Notes: generated by a model from the sequence alone, not told the origin. Counted from the stretch's first letter, positions 46,911-57,940 are shown. The stretch is 64,000 nt of DNA from Apoda limacodes (GCA_946406115.1 OX291549.1:17197901-17261900), one strand, 5' to 3'. Numbers and translations are program-made.

Positions 46911-47129
46911 AACATTAATAAGGTCTATTTTATTCATATTTTAGTTTTTTTTCATCAGTTAAATTTTTTATTACAGTTTTTATTTTTTGTGGGGTAGGCC
47001 TGCAAAATAAAATAACGATACTAAACTGAGGTTCAAAATTCTCATAAAGATTAATTATAAAGTCCAAACACAAGGTGACTGCTGTAAGCCAGTTTCCTCA
47101 ACTGCCTTCTGTGTAAATTAAAAACAAGT

Positions 47130-48300
47130 CAAGGAAGATAGCAAGATGTTTTCAGCTCTTTCTTCATTATGAGATGAAAAACCTTCCTTACATTAAAAAT
47201 GCAATTTCTCTTGCACAATCCCTTCTCCTTCCTATACTGGACTACACTGATGCCAGCTGTTTGGATCTTACTGAAAAACAGCTTAACAAACTTGAACGTC
47301 ATGTGTTGTAAGGTTTATTTTTGGTTTAAAAAAGTATTACCATATCTTTTAATATTGTATTCAGCTCAAATGGCTTCTTATTAGATTACGCCGGAATACT
47401 CATATTCTAACACTTCTCTTCTTTATATGTTCAATTCTTCAATATGAACTTAATAAAAATAAAAAAAACAACCATCTTCGAATAGATGTACTAAAAAGGT
47501 AAAAATAATTGCTTAATGCCAATAATTTGATCTGAATTACAGTTTGAAGTTGGTATTATGCAAGTAAAGTTTTTCATAAACTGTTTGGTACATAGACATT
47601 TGTCTTTTTTGTTAAAAAGCTTTTTTTTTTTTTGCTTTTGAGTGATGGATTGTTTTTTTCTCGGACACTAAAAACATCCATACTCGTAACAAATTTTAAA
47701 CAATCATCAACATAAAAACCAGTTTCAAATTAACGTCAATTATTTTTTATCTCCAAAAGTTTCAGTTTTAAATACACTACATTAAAAATAGACCACCTCA
47801 GGAGCATACTCTTTCGAATTTTTGAAATTGGTCCATAATTGATGGAAAAATTGGTTGACATAATAAAATAAAACCTGTCAAACATAGACCCCTCCTTTTT
47901 TGAAGTCAGTTAAAAAGCATTTTGAACATCACAATTTATTAGGGTTTGCTCCAATTCCTTTCTTAAGACTTCTTCATTACTCAATTTTTTTGGTAAATCT
48001 TTTACAATACAAGCTATTGTATGTAATTCACTTCCTTCTCCTATTAGAAAAGCACAGTCGCCCTATGTGTTCAAAAATTTTTTTATACTCTTTAGCTTAT
48101 TATCAAAGTATTGTATTATTACTTTAAAGATAACTTCTTGCCAGCTCTTTTTGGCAGAAATTAACATTGTTTACATTGTATTGATGATTCAAAAGTGTTC
48201 TTAGTAACTTATTTGAATAAATATTGTTTGAATTGATAAATTGTATTGTATTAATCAGATTTAAATTAGGCTTATTTGCAAGACCTATGTTTTTTAATGA
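47130..48300 (+). mobile_element. CR1/jockey-like non-LTR relic in the LYRM9 intron
   Basis: Plus-strand fragments read MKNLPYIKNAISLAQSLLLP then ILDYTDASCLDLTEKQLNKL and ERHVL, followed by HILTLLF-like text. After a roughly 450-bp gap come FTIQAIVCNSLPSPIRKAQS and VFKNFF. This is the C-terminal region of a CR1-like reverse transcriptase, heavily stopped. The 3' UTR (48119-48260, GCCAGCTCTTTTTGGCAGAA) also occurs at 43085-43265. Confidence 0.62.
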
Positions 48301-49316
48301 TAGAGGCAAAAAAAAATATGAAAAGATTTAATATGAATTAATACTGTTATAATATTTTTACACCAAGGGTGGATTAAGAATGGCAAAAGTGGTTGAACCT
48401 TTGTATATAAATCATATGCTTTTGCTGTTGAGGACATTAAAAATTATAAACCCATGTTCTAATAATACCTAAGATTTTTAAGACAGAGACGGATCAAGGG
48501 GTGTTTCTGCGGTAAGATATATGCTCATAAAGTATTGAGGTTAATCATTTTACTTCAATACTAAACTCAAACTGTTAAAAATTTAAGCGTGACACTAAGG
48601 ATTCTAAATAAGGGTTGAAATGAAAAGCCTATGTTTTTGCACCTATGAGGGGTCAAAGTCAGAGTTAAGGTTGGGAACATGAATAGGACCGAGAATAGAA
48701 AAGAAACTATTATATATTCCCACTTTGATGCGGTTGGAGTTGTGGTTAACAGCTATACTAGTCTGTTTGTTTATTTGTTATTCCTTAACCTAATCTCATC
48801 ATCTAATTGACCAGATTTTTAGCACAATGATAGTTGATAAGACAAAAATGGATGTAAGTATAATACTTTTTGAAATAGATTGAGAGTTCCCACAGATATG
48901 TTTTTTTTTTCATTGGGCCACCATTCCTTTATTAAAAGAATGGACAAGGATATTTATTTATTTAATTTTCATCCCGATCATAAGGGGCTACGTCACCACA
49001 TTTTGCTTCATGTTCCTAATTACGAATGGTATGATCAGATTTTGGGCATCAGGATGGCTTTAGGGACTGAACATATAAAGATCAAGAGTTCTCACAATTT
49101 GTTTATCCTATGATGAAACAAAAGGGCACTTTGCCTTAACATAGTTACAACAAAGCAATGGAATAACTGAATTTTGGCACAGACAATACTGGAAGAATGA
49201 AACTCTACTACAATAATGTGCCCATAATAACAAGTTATGATAAATTCCTATGTGGAAGTCTAAAAACGTTCAAATTTACTCCTTTATATTCAACAATATT
49301 TAATTTATTCTTACAG

Positions 49317-49421
49317 AGTTACAAACAACACAAGTTTGAGCCTGATCCAGAGAGAGTAAATGAAATCAAAGCAAAAAGTATTGAGGATGCCAAATGGATT
49401 GTGAATAAGGTTCGTATTTGA
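49317..49421 (+). CDS. LYRM9: LYRM9, exon 2 (terminal)
   Basis: After acceptor TTCTTACAG, the exon encodes SYKQHKFEPDPERVNEIKAK then SIEDAKWIVNKVRI and TGA. The S--H--E-DPER---I---SIEDA-WI-NK pattern is the C-terminal half of LYRM9. The joined protein is 79 residues, close to the usual family length of about 78. A donor-like AAG|GTTCGT inside the last codons could in principle extend the protein, but stopping at VRI fits the family length. The protein ends 893 bp before the PLK4 start on the same strand. Confidence 0.87.
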   Translation, partial: SYKQHKFEPDPERVNEIKAKSIEDAKWIVNKVRI

Positions 49422-49835
49422 TATCCATATTTATTTATTCTTTTTGCACAAACAAAACTGTACAGTGGTGAGCTTAATGCCATATGGCATTCTGTACCAG
49501 CTAACCACAAGCATAATATTGTTAATGGGGGTGCAATAATCTATTTTATTAACAGGCCCTGCGCATTGAATTGTAAACTTTAATGAAAAACCACTTGGCC
49601 AGCATGTAGGGTTCTGCAGAATGTTCTTATTGAAAATATTAGAAAAATAAAATACCCTAAACCTTTAACCGTTACGGGACATGGGGTATGGTATGGGTAT
49701 CTATATAATATATGTAGTGGTTTCTACTTGCCAGTAACTGCAAGACAGTTGGTGAGTGAAGTAAAATTTACTGTATGTACTATTTTTATTTGACAGAGAG
49801 TTAAAGTGAATTAAAACATAGCTCTAATTTTTATA

Positions 49836-49928
49836 AGGGTTCCGTAGCCAAATGACTAAAATGGAACCCTAAAAGTTTTGTCATGTTAGTCCGTACGGAC
49901 GTCACAGCCTTATAATTCCGATTTTTTA
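49836..49928 (+). repeat. dispersed repeat family B, short fragment
   Basis: AGGGTTCCGTAGCCAAATGA, ATGGAACCCTAAAAGTTTTG and GTCCGTACGGACGTCACAG are family B start and primer-like signals. It lies between LYRM9 and PLK4. Confidence 0.6.
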
Positions 49929-50314
49929 TTGATTCTGATCGAATGGGCTTGCTCAAACTGTAAGGCAGCTATTTTTTAGTTTTGCAATTCTAGCATTTAT
50001 CGAAAAAACACTTAGACAAACCAAAGTTGTTATAAGAACCATGTCTCTAAACTGCATCGAAGCAGAGATATTTTGAAAAAAATATTAAAACTAAGTACCC
50101 TTTTGACTGTAAATTTTGGAAGGCATTTTTTTGCCAAGTGTTTTCTGAGACGATTGAACACTTGCAGGGAGATAAATTTTAGTGATAGTGTTGGTATAGA
50201 TAAAATATAATTTTCATGATGTTTTTTTCAGTATAAACAAAAATAATGGAATCTTCAAACATAATTGGCACATGTAGAGTCTTATACATAATATATAAGA
50301 AGAGATTATAGACA

Positions 50315-52357
50315 ATGTTTGGTGAAAAAATAGAAGATTACGAAATACTGGAGCATTTAGGCAAAGGTGGATTTGCCCATGTGTATAGAGCAAGATGTCG
50401 GGTCACTGGAATATTTGTCGCCATAAAAATGATAGACAAAGCATTAATGGCAAGTGCAGGAATGATAGGTCGAGTAAGGCAAGAAGTCACAATACACTCC
50501 CGCCTTAAACATCCCTCTATTCTTGAATTATACACATTTTTTGAAGATGCGCATTATGTATATTTAGTTTTAGAGCTAGCACATAATGGAGAGCTAGCTA
50601 AACATTTTAAGTTAGGAACACGTGGTCTTTCTGAGAAAGCGGCAAGTGATATTTTTAGACAGGTGGTTAGTGGAGTAGTATATTTGCATACTCACAATAT
50701 AATTCATAGAGATTTATCTCTGAATAATCTGCTGTTGACCAAAGACCTAACAGTTAAAATAGCTGACTTTGGATTGGCGACGCAACTCAATGGACCTGAT
50801 GAAAAACATGTCACTATGTGTGGAACACCAAATTATATATCTCCTGAAGTTGCATCAAGAGAAATGCATGGGTTACCTGCAGATGTGTGGGGGCTAGGCT
50901 GCATGTTGTACACTTTATTAGTAGGCAGACCTCCTTTTCATACTCAACATGTAAAAACAACTCTAAATAAAGTTATTAATGCTGATTATAAAATTCCTTC
51001 TGAATTGTCATATCAAGCACAAGATTTACTGCAAAAGCTGCTGTGTAAAGATCCTACAAAAAGAATAACATTGAAAGCAATAATAGAACATCCTTTTCTT
51101 AATAATGTACATGGAGCTCCAAGTATATCCAAGCAAGAGTTATCAAGAGATTCAGGATTTCTTACTACACTTCACAGTACTCAGCATAGCAATAAACTAA
51201 GAAGTGAAGATAAATGTAATCCTGAATATATAAGATTGGGTAATGAGCACAATTTGAACAACATCAATAGTGATCATTTGAAACCAACATCATTTAATAT
51301 TTTTACTGCTCAGCAAGAAAGCAATGTCACTCATGGTAGTGGATGTAATTACAGGGTTTGTGACACTAATGATAAGGGGCTTATTAATTTGCTTGAAAAT
51401 AGAAATCAAAATTTAATACAAAACATCAACCCTATACAAAAATATGAAAGTAATTGTGGAACATCTCTCTTGGAAGGCATTGATAAATTAAATATTGGGT
51501 CCAATAAACTTGCTAATGTTTTAACTGCTAACATTGAAGAGAATAAAGAAAATATTCCAAGAGCATGTAACATAAACTCTGACTCATTGGGAGTCCCACC
51601 TCTATGTGCTGACAGATTACCCCCAATTTCACATAAAACTAGGAATGCTATTTTAAAAATAGAACCATCTGGTGTAGTTGTCGAATTCATCAAAAAGAAA
51701 GGTAAAGATAGAGAAGTAAAAGTGGTAGAAATATGTAAAATATCTAAGGATGGTATGAGAATAATTATTTACACTGTTGATAATTGTAAAGATAAAGCTA
51801 AAATGGAACACAATCCTACACCTGATGAAGTATTCTCGTATCACAATTTACCACAGAAGCACTGGAAAAAATACTTGTACGCATCTCGCTTTGTTGATCT
51901 TGTAAAAGCCAAAACACCGAAAATAACACTTTACACAACTCTAGCAAAATGTCAACTTATGGAAAATAACACAGATATTGACATGTTTTTTTACAATGGA
52001 GAAAAGCTTACATTTAATGCTGCAGAAGGATTAAAAATAATTGATAAACATTTGAAAACACACAATTTTGCCTTACCTGAGTTAAAACACATCACAGATC
52101 ATTTTGAAGAATGTTCGAATCGTATGAAACGGATTCTCACAGCATTGTCATGCGTTTCTGATGAATGTTTTCCTTTGATAATTGGTAAAAGACCTGTTCA
52201 GTCTTTAAACAGTGTACAATCTCCACAACAGTGTTCAGTGAACATGAATTATAATACTCCAATATTGAATATGGGGTCGTTCAACCGTACGGCATCAGCA
52301 AACTCTAATCATGTGCATAGTGATTACCTAAACAAGCTAAGAAATAGTCATATGTAA
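50315..52357 (+). CDS. PLK4: PLK4 / SAK serine-threonine kinase (centriole duplication)
   Basis: PLK4 starts centriole assembly by phosphorylating the STIL/Ana2 scaffold and limits its own level by autophosphorylation. The frame is 680 codons in one exon. Kinase domain at residues 9-263: glycine loop LGKGGFAHVY (15-24), VAIK with Lys38, HRDLSLNN (131-138), DFG (151-153), activation-loop Thr167, and SPE (176-178) in place of APE. Immediately after is the phosphodegron DSGFLT (279-284), the DSGxxT site for SCF-Slimb/beta-TrCP. A low-complexity Asn-rich linker (about 300-425) precedes the PB1/PB2 region (about 430-620, with KTRNAILKIEPSGVVVEF and KHWKKYLYASRFVDLVKAK). The protein stops after a 60-residue tail. 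Drosophila SAK is about 769 residues with a third C-terminal polo box that is not visible here. The start fits conserved MFGEKIEDYE. The CDS is intronless and AT-rich like its surroundings. Confidence 0.95.
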   Translation: MFGEKIEDYEILEHLGKGGFAHVYRARCRVTGIFVAIKMIDKALMASAGMIGRVRQEVTIHSRLKHPSILELYTFFEDAHYVYLVLELAHNGELAKHFKLGTRGLSEKAASDIFRQVVSGVVYLHTHNIIHRDLSLNNLLLTKDLTVKIADFGLATQLNGPDEKHVTMCGTPNYISPEVASREMHGLPADVWGLGCMLYTLLVGRPPFHTQHVKTTLNKVINADYKIPSELSYQAQDLLQKLLCKDPTKRITLKAIIEHPFLNNVHGAPSISKQELSRDSGFLTTLHSTQHSNKLRSEDKCNPEYIRLGNEHNLNNINSDHLKPTSFNIFTAQQESNVTHGSGCNYRVCDTNDKGLINLLENRNQNLIQNINPIQKYESNCGTSLLEGIDKLNIGSNKLANVLTANIEENKENIPRACNINSDSLGVPPLCADRLPPISHKTRNAILKIEPSGVVVEFIKKKGKDREVKVVEICKISKDGMRIIIYTVDNCKDKAKMEHNPTPDEVFSYHNLPQKHWKKYLYASRFVDLVKAKTPKITLYTTLAKCQLMENNTDIDMFFYNGEKLTFNAAEGLKIIDKHLKTHNFALPELKHITDHFEECSNRMKRILTALSCVSDECFPLIIGKRPVQSLNSVQSPQQCSVNMNYNTPILNMGSFNRTASANSNHVHSDYLNKLRNSHM

Positions 52358-52715
52358 CTAGACAACTTTCTTTAGGAAGGCATGTAGTATTTATTTTATT
52401 TGATGTAATTTTTAATATTAATTTTATGTTTTACTGCGTCACATGTAGATATGTAAATAGTCACATTTTTTTACACGTTAATTTTAAATGTTTTTCTCAA
52501 TACATCCGTACGTAGTAAGATACTACTATATTTGCAATTTGAAGTAGGTAATATAATGTTTAAATTATTTTGGAGTACTTGTTATTTTTACGAACATGCC
52601 TGCTCTACAATACAATCAAGTGAAATAACATGTTTAACGTTTTTAAGTAGCGCATATCACGTTTTGTTTGCATGCAGAAATGAAACAAAACTAGCCTAAA
52701 ACTATTGAAAAAAAT

Positions 52716-53150
52716 CGGCCAAGTGCGAGTCGGACTCGCGCACGAAGGGTTCTGTACCATTATCTATAAAAACGGCAAAAAAAATCACGTTTGTTGTACG
52801 CCTTAAATATTTGTTTTATTTTAATTGAATTTTTATTTTTAAAGTGACTATATAACTAAATATTCTGTGAATATTTTAAGCGTCTACCTGTTGCCGTTAT
52901 CAATATTGGGCAAAAACGAGCATAAAAAACACAGCCTCCCATGGCCCCTTAAATATTTATTTTATTCTGTTTTTTAGTATTTGTATTTATAGTGGCAACA
53001 GAAATATATCTTCTGTGAAAATTTCAATTGTCTAACTATCACGGTTTATGAGATACAGCCAGGTGACAGATGGACGGAAGGACAGCGGAGTCTTAGTAAT
53101 AGGGTTCCGCTAATTACCCATTGGGAATGGAACCCTAAAAAGGATTGAAC
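52716..53150 (+). repeat. dispersed repeat family B, near-complete
   Basis: Begins CGGCCAAGTGCGAGTCGGAC, GCACGAAGGGTTCTGTACCA, contains TCTTCTGTGAAAATTTCAAT and GTGACAGATGGACGGAAGGA, and ends GGAATGGAACCCTAAAAAGG. This copy has both ends and is the best family B reference here (about 430 bp). It follows the PLK4 3' UTR (52358-52715), in which no canonical AATAAA close to the stop stands out. Confidence 0.78.
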
Positions 53151-54480
53151 AGGGTTTTTTATATTCGAGGTTGTCTTTCATATTTTGATACATAGTACCT
53201 GGGGACTGAGTTTTTCTTGTTTTTTTTTAACAACGCCATCTATTGTCAAGTAGCTTTAGAGTTGCGGCTTCGGTAAAAATAATAGTATTACTACTCGCTA
53301 ATAGATGTTAGGAAGAGTCATATTTTTCAGTTTATCATTGCCTGAAAACACGGATAAAACGACGTTTTCTAAAAATTAAACCTAGCTAGATCCTGCACCT
53401 GAACACTAAATTTTATGAAAATCGTTGGAGCCGCTACCGTGATTCCGATTATATATCTATATATATACTCATACATATATACAAGAATTTTAGAAAATAC
53501 AAGAAGGTATTAGATTTTTCAAGAATTACTCGTAATACTTAATAATCTAAATAATGAAGAATACTTCAATAAACCTGAAAACTTAAAACTGGGCGACCAA
53601 GCTCCACTCGGTTTTTTTTTTTAAATCGCGTTTATACAAAAAATACTTTAGAACAAAAATCTTATCTAAAATCCTATCTTAATACAAATTTTCATCCGAA
53701 TCGTAAAAGTAGTTAACGAGATAAGCAAACATATATTTGTACAAGAATGGCTCGTATATAAGATAAAATTTACCCTTTATAAGAATTATAACAAAGAGTC
53801 AATTAATTAGAAAGTAAATATTAATTTTGAATTGATTAGTAATATTGTCGTCCACTAGCGCCGCTAAAGGTCATTTATGATTTCCTATTCGAACGTTATC
53901 TTTGTCTATCGCAATTACGTGATGTGCCGTCAATCGCACCCAAAAAGAAAATAATCACTATGTTTTGTCGCACCTTAATCAACAACGGAAAGTATCGACG
54001 CTTTCACTTACAAATATAAATATAGAGTTGTTAAAACCATTAGTTCATCCGACTGCGGTAGAAGGAGGGTTATGATTTTAGCGTAGGTATGTATATTTTT
54101 GGGCACGCTCTGTAACCGACTTGATAGATTTTAGCTTGAGAGGCGTCTATAAATTTGTCTTAGTTGTGAGTTTGACTGCGTATTTACATAAAATTCTTAA
54201 AAATCAAAATAGCGGATTTTAAGCGCTTTATTGTGCGGACTAAAAAATTTTTATTCAAGAGTTAGGTTCCAAATAAAAGGCTTTAAAAGGTGAGTATGAA
54301 AAATAAAACAAAAGCTGTAAATAAAAATAAATCCGACTGCAAAACATTAAGAACTAAACAGAAATTAAAACATACCAAATATTTAACTATAAGCAGGCGG
54401 GACTCATTTCAATGCAAGTTCAAATAGTGTACAGATTACTTTCACCACAGAACATTATAATTATAAGAGTATCCAGTAGA
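53151..54480. other. intergenic, no firm feature
   Basis: AT-rich sequence between PLK4 and the THAP exon. Nothing coding was recognised; short T-rich runs and weak repeat scraps only. Confidence 0.5.
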
Positions 54481-54489
54481 AATGCGATG

Positions 54490-54613
54490 TAAGCACGGCG
54501 AACGCGCCACGGTATTTGAACAGACGCTCAATTCACTCTGAAACTCGCGAATCTGTCATTTAGTTGCTCGCGGACTACATCTCGCTGTGCGTAGCTGCGC
54601 AAAAATATTTAAA
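54490..54613 (+). promoter_or_regulatory. probable promoter/5' UTR of the THAP gene
   Basis: A local rise in GC and CpG (GGCGAACGCGCCACGG, ACTCGCGAATCTGTC, GCTCGCGGACTACATCTCGC) directly precedes the THAP ATG, as expected for a 5' UTR or core promoter. An initiator-like TCATTTAGTTG occurs at about 54557. No TATA box is seen. Confidence 0.4.
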
Positions 54614-54693
54614 ATGCCTTCCTGTGCAGTAATTACTTGCAGAGCAAGAAGCCAGGTATTAAATATGTCAAAGGGAGGAATATCTTTTCATTG
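54614..54693 (+). CDS. THAP zinc-finger protein, first exon
   Basis: The ATG opens MPSCAVITCRARSQ, then VLNMSKGGISFHW. This is the start of a THAP domain: MPSCAV-x-C with the first two zinc ligands (Cys4, Cys9), and the GISFH block with the histidine ligand. It ends CATTG|GTGAGT in phase 2, a strong donor. The usual next residues (FP, then -W-----) must come from another exon, and none was recognised between 54694 and 64000. THAP proteins are DNA-binding and often derive from P-element-type transposases. It may be a gene extending beyond the window or an exon orphaned by transposition. Confidence 0.7.
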
Positions 54694-55139
54694 GTGAGTA
54701 GAAGAATACACAATTATAAGGATAATAACCTTAAAATTAAAATTGTCATTGATAAACAATATCTTAAAGTATCAAAATACAAGCAATATACATTACTGTC
54801 AATGATCCTCGGAGTCGCAACAAGGAACGTGTCTAGAAAGCAATGTATAAATGCCGTGAGCAACAGAGTCGTATGATCGATGCGTGTCTTTCTGGTAGTA
54901 ATATTCTACGATATTTTATTGCTTTTATCGACGTTTTTCAGAACTTAATGTTTTATTACACTGATTTACGTACCTACTGCCAATTTCATACTATTTTGCA
55001 ATAATTATATTAAATAGGCCTAAGGTTTTGAAATTGCGAGTTTCATTAACCACCCTACTGAATATGTGTTAACTTTTATTGTTACACTTTACTGTATAAA
55101 TAATGTCAAAATCATAAGTTGTAATACTTTTTAATGTCC

Positions 55140-55215
55140 GTAGCGAATTGGAAAAAAGTGCTAAAACAGAACCCTTATAATTTTGCCATGTCCGTCCGTT
55201 CGTATGTTACAGTAT
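55140..55215 (+). repeat. weak family B-like fragment
   Basis: CCGTAGCGAATTGG, AACAGAACCCTTATAATTTT and ATGTCCGTCCGTTCGTATGT resemble eroded family B text. Flanking 54694-55990 shows no other feature, apart from a short GC-rich patch at about 55790-55860. Confidence 0.4.
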
Positions 55216-55991
55216 TTGCACCGAACCGGAAAAAAATTTAGTTGGGTGTCCTATGTAAACTGGACTACAGTTTTGTAGTCAACCTGAGGAAAGAAAAAAT
55301 CATACAGTTGTGTAGAATTTCTACGCCATCTGATCAACCTAGTATGTTATGTTATTCTCTGTATAGCTTACCTTGTAGCAAAAATTAATTCTCTCTGTTG
55401 CACCGTAGCCACATTTAAGAATATCGGATTCGCAGCGCGCTCCATACAGCAGGATTTTTCTCCTCTGATGAATATCAATCCCTCAAACTCAATGTTTTTT
55501 TTTTTTAACAAGACAAGACAATTTTACGTTAAATTGTGTAGTTCTAAAATTATTAGAGTCCACAAACTTGTAATTTATGGTCAAAACAGCTGCAACTTCG
55601 TGCTTATACACTATAACAAGAACGTTTCCGAAAATTTTTAAGCACCACAGACCTAGATAATATAATAAATTTTCTAAATAAAAAAACTTTACTGTCATTC
55701 TAACTAAATTAATAAACACAATAATTCGAAACACAAAAAAACATTAGTCAAATTTGCAAATATCGAATTCTATCATGATGCTGGCTCGCTTGACAAACAC
55801 GGGGCTCGGGGTCGCGGGCCATTATTGTCTATGGCGGGCCATCCGTGAGCGAATCTTCACTTGTATTGCGTTTGACGTAAGTAGGTAGGTACCTACGGAA
55901 ACAATTACGAAAATATCACTGTTGTATGTTTCGTTGCGCAGCAAGTTGATTAGATTTTTTTGACCTGTAACTAGGTAGGTATTTAGCGTAA

Positions 55992-56297
55992 TCTATATAA
56001 ATAAAAATGAATCGCAAAATTTGTTGCTAAACGCGAAACTCGAAGACGGCTGGACCAATTCGGGTAATTTTTTTTTTGTTGTATTTATTAGTGTTAGAGC
56101 AAGGTTTTTATGAAAGAAAAAAACAGTCAAGTGCGAGTCGGACTTGCGTACTAAGAGTAAACCGATTTTAATGAAATTTTGGTAAGTTTTTATGCACATG
56201 TCGGGGAAGGTTTCTGAATTATTATAACCCTTTCACAATAGGTTGGTGCGGCAGTTCTTTATAAAAAAGAAACACGGTTCATCGGGTCAGCTAGTAA
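55992..56297 (+). repeat. dispersed repeat ending in GGGTCAGCTAGT
   Basis: Starts ATCTATATAAATAAAAATGA, has ACTCGAAGACGGCTGGACCA and ends ACGGTTCATCGGGTCAGCTAGT. This is a separate dispersed family typical of insect genomes, with a piece of family B text (AGTGCGAGTCGGACTTGCG) inserted at about 56128. Confidence 0.6.
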
Positions 56298-56427
56298 TAC
56301 CTATAAAGAGCACTGCCTAGAGCGTGCAAAATAATAGTAGGTAATAAAATTAAAAGTGTAACCATTTGATCTGCAATTTATTGACCCTCGATCAGACAGG
56401 ATCATGAGTAAGTTACACTTATACAAT

Positions 56428-56785
56428 ACTAGCTTTTGCCCGCGTTATCGGTGTAGAATTTCAACGACAACTCCTCACTTATAGAAAAAAAACCGACTAA
56501 CACTTGACGTTTTCAAGTAGCTTATGTCCTTCTTCGGGACTCAAACTATCTCCATTCCAAATTTAACCGCAGTTCCTTTCGCCCTGAATTCGTTTATAGA
56601 TGTAAGATTTCAACGGAAACTCCTTAATTATAAAAAAACCGAATCACACTTGACGTTTTCAAGTAGCCTTCTCGGGAGTCAAACTATCTCCATGCTAAAT
56701 TTCATCTTAATCAGTACATATGTTTAAGCGTGAAGAGGTACAAAGAGACAGATTTACTTTCGCATTTATGATATTAGTATGGATT
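56428..56785 (-). repeat. dispersed repeat family A with internal tandem duplication
   Basis: Begins ACTAGCTTTTGCCCGCG and ends GATATTAGTATGGA. In between, the block from ATTTCAACG through TTGACGTTTTCAAGTAGC to CAAACTATCTCCAT occurs twice (about 56458-56562 and 56610-56694), so the copy is about 110 bp longer than normal. Confidence 0.75.
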
Positions 56786-56997
56786 TTTATAATGAATACA
56801 TACCTATTAAAAAATTTGCCGTATGATACCTATTTTTCAAAATAATTGTACCTACATCTACTGAGAACAATGTGTCATTAAGATTGAAAGTCTAGGAAGA
56901 GATTTCCAATTATTCCTATCCTAAGTAAAAATAATGGAACAGTAGGTATTTAATTTTTTTTAAATATTAAATAATAAATTAAATATTATATATTCAA

Positions 56998-57062
56998 AAT
57001 CGGCAAAAAAGCCGACGGTCCTCCTGATGGTAAGCGGTCACCATAGCCTATGGACGCTTGTA
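56998..57062 (-). mobile_element. jockey/CR1-like element, 3' terminal fragment (copy 4)
   Basis: GCCGACGGTCCTCCTGATGG then TAAGCGGTCACCATAGCCTA matches the 3' UTR of copies 2 and 3. Its coding neighbour is displaced to 57815-57940. Confidence 0.7.
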
Positions 57063-57814
57063 ACTATTCCATAATATAACCTTATTTTACTCTAATATCG
57101 GCCAGTAAAGAATGTGCTAAATCGTAAACAAAAGATGGCATTATTAGTCATTGTTATTCAATATTGAAAGTTGTATTAAAATAGAAATATTAGGTTATAT
57201 AGGTATTTTCTTATGATTTTTATGTAAAAACTGAACTCAATATAATAAAATTATTAAAATTTCTATATTATTTTTAAAAAATAAATTATTAATGTGGTAA
57301 ACTGCATTGTGTATTTTAGCAAATAATTATGAACACACTGTTCCACACAGTTACATGAATAGATTTATTTAGTATTTTGAACATCCTATATTTCATCAGA
57401 ACAGGTAAATGTGGCCGAGCTTAGGTTGTAAGAGTAGCCTGTGATTTTTATAGTCTAATAAAATAGTATAAATAACATTAAAAGGCGGCTGAACTTTGGT
57501 CATTCAATTAACGGGTATGGAACGCCTTATAAACTATAAGAGCCCTAACTTAGGATACTAATAAATTATAAAATTGCTGTCATCCCCCTTGTCTCGGCCG
57601 CAGGCCACCATTAGGGTTTTGTAATAAAATAAGAATCCTATCATGGGCCCCGTTATTTTAACAAATTAAAGTAAACAACTAAAATAAAATAAAAATTCTT
57701 TTACATTGCTATTTTACTGTCCGGAAGCAGTAAGAAAACTATTGCAAGCTATTTATGGTTAAAAAACATATTTCCAGAGTGGTATCCGTTGACATTTTCC
57801 GCCAAATTAGTGAT

Positions 57815-57940
57815 CAGGGGTATCACTCGCGCGTTGCCGACCCTCCAGCAATCTAATCTCTTGAAGAACCCCATACTGTAGTCCTTAGAGAAACTTTGGC
57901 AGGAGCTCATTCCACAACTCAAGCGTTCGCGGGAGTAACG
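57815..57940 (-). mobile_element. jockey/CR1-like element, C-terminal coding fragment (copy 4, separated)
   Basis: On the minus strand this contains the SKDYSMGFFK-type block and the GCGTTCGCGGGAG segment (plus-strand reading) of the family C-terminus. The expected 3' UTR lies about 750 bp away at 56998-57062, so 57063-57814 is an insertion between the two halves. That insert is AT-rich with no recognised element. Confidence 0.65.

Noticed and set aside
48880..49113. 77-codon plus frame (FHPDHKGLRHHILLHV) in the LYRM9 intron
   Set aside because: Protein-like in places, but not recognised, and no splice sites or repeats support it.
54637..54876. 79-codon plus-strand frame overlapping the THAP exon
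   Set aside because: It is out of frame with the THAP start and reads through the GTGAGT donor into intron; no family similarity.
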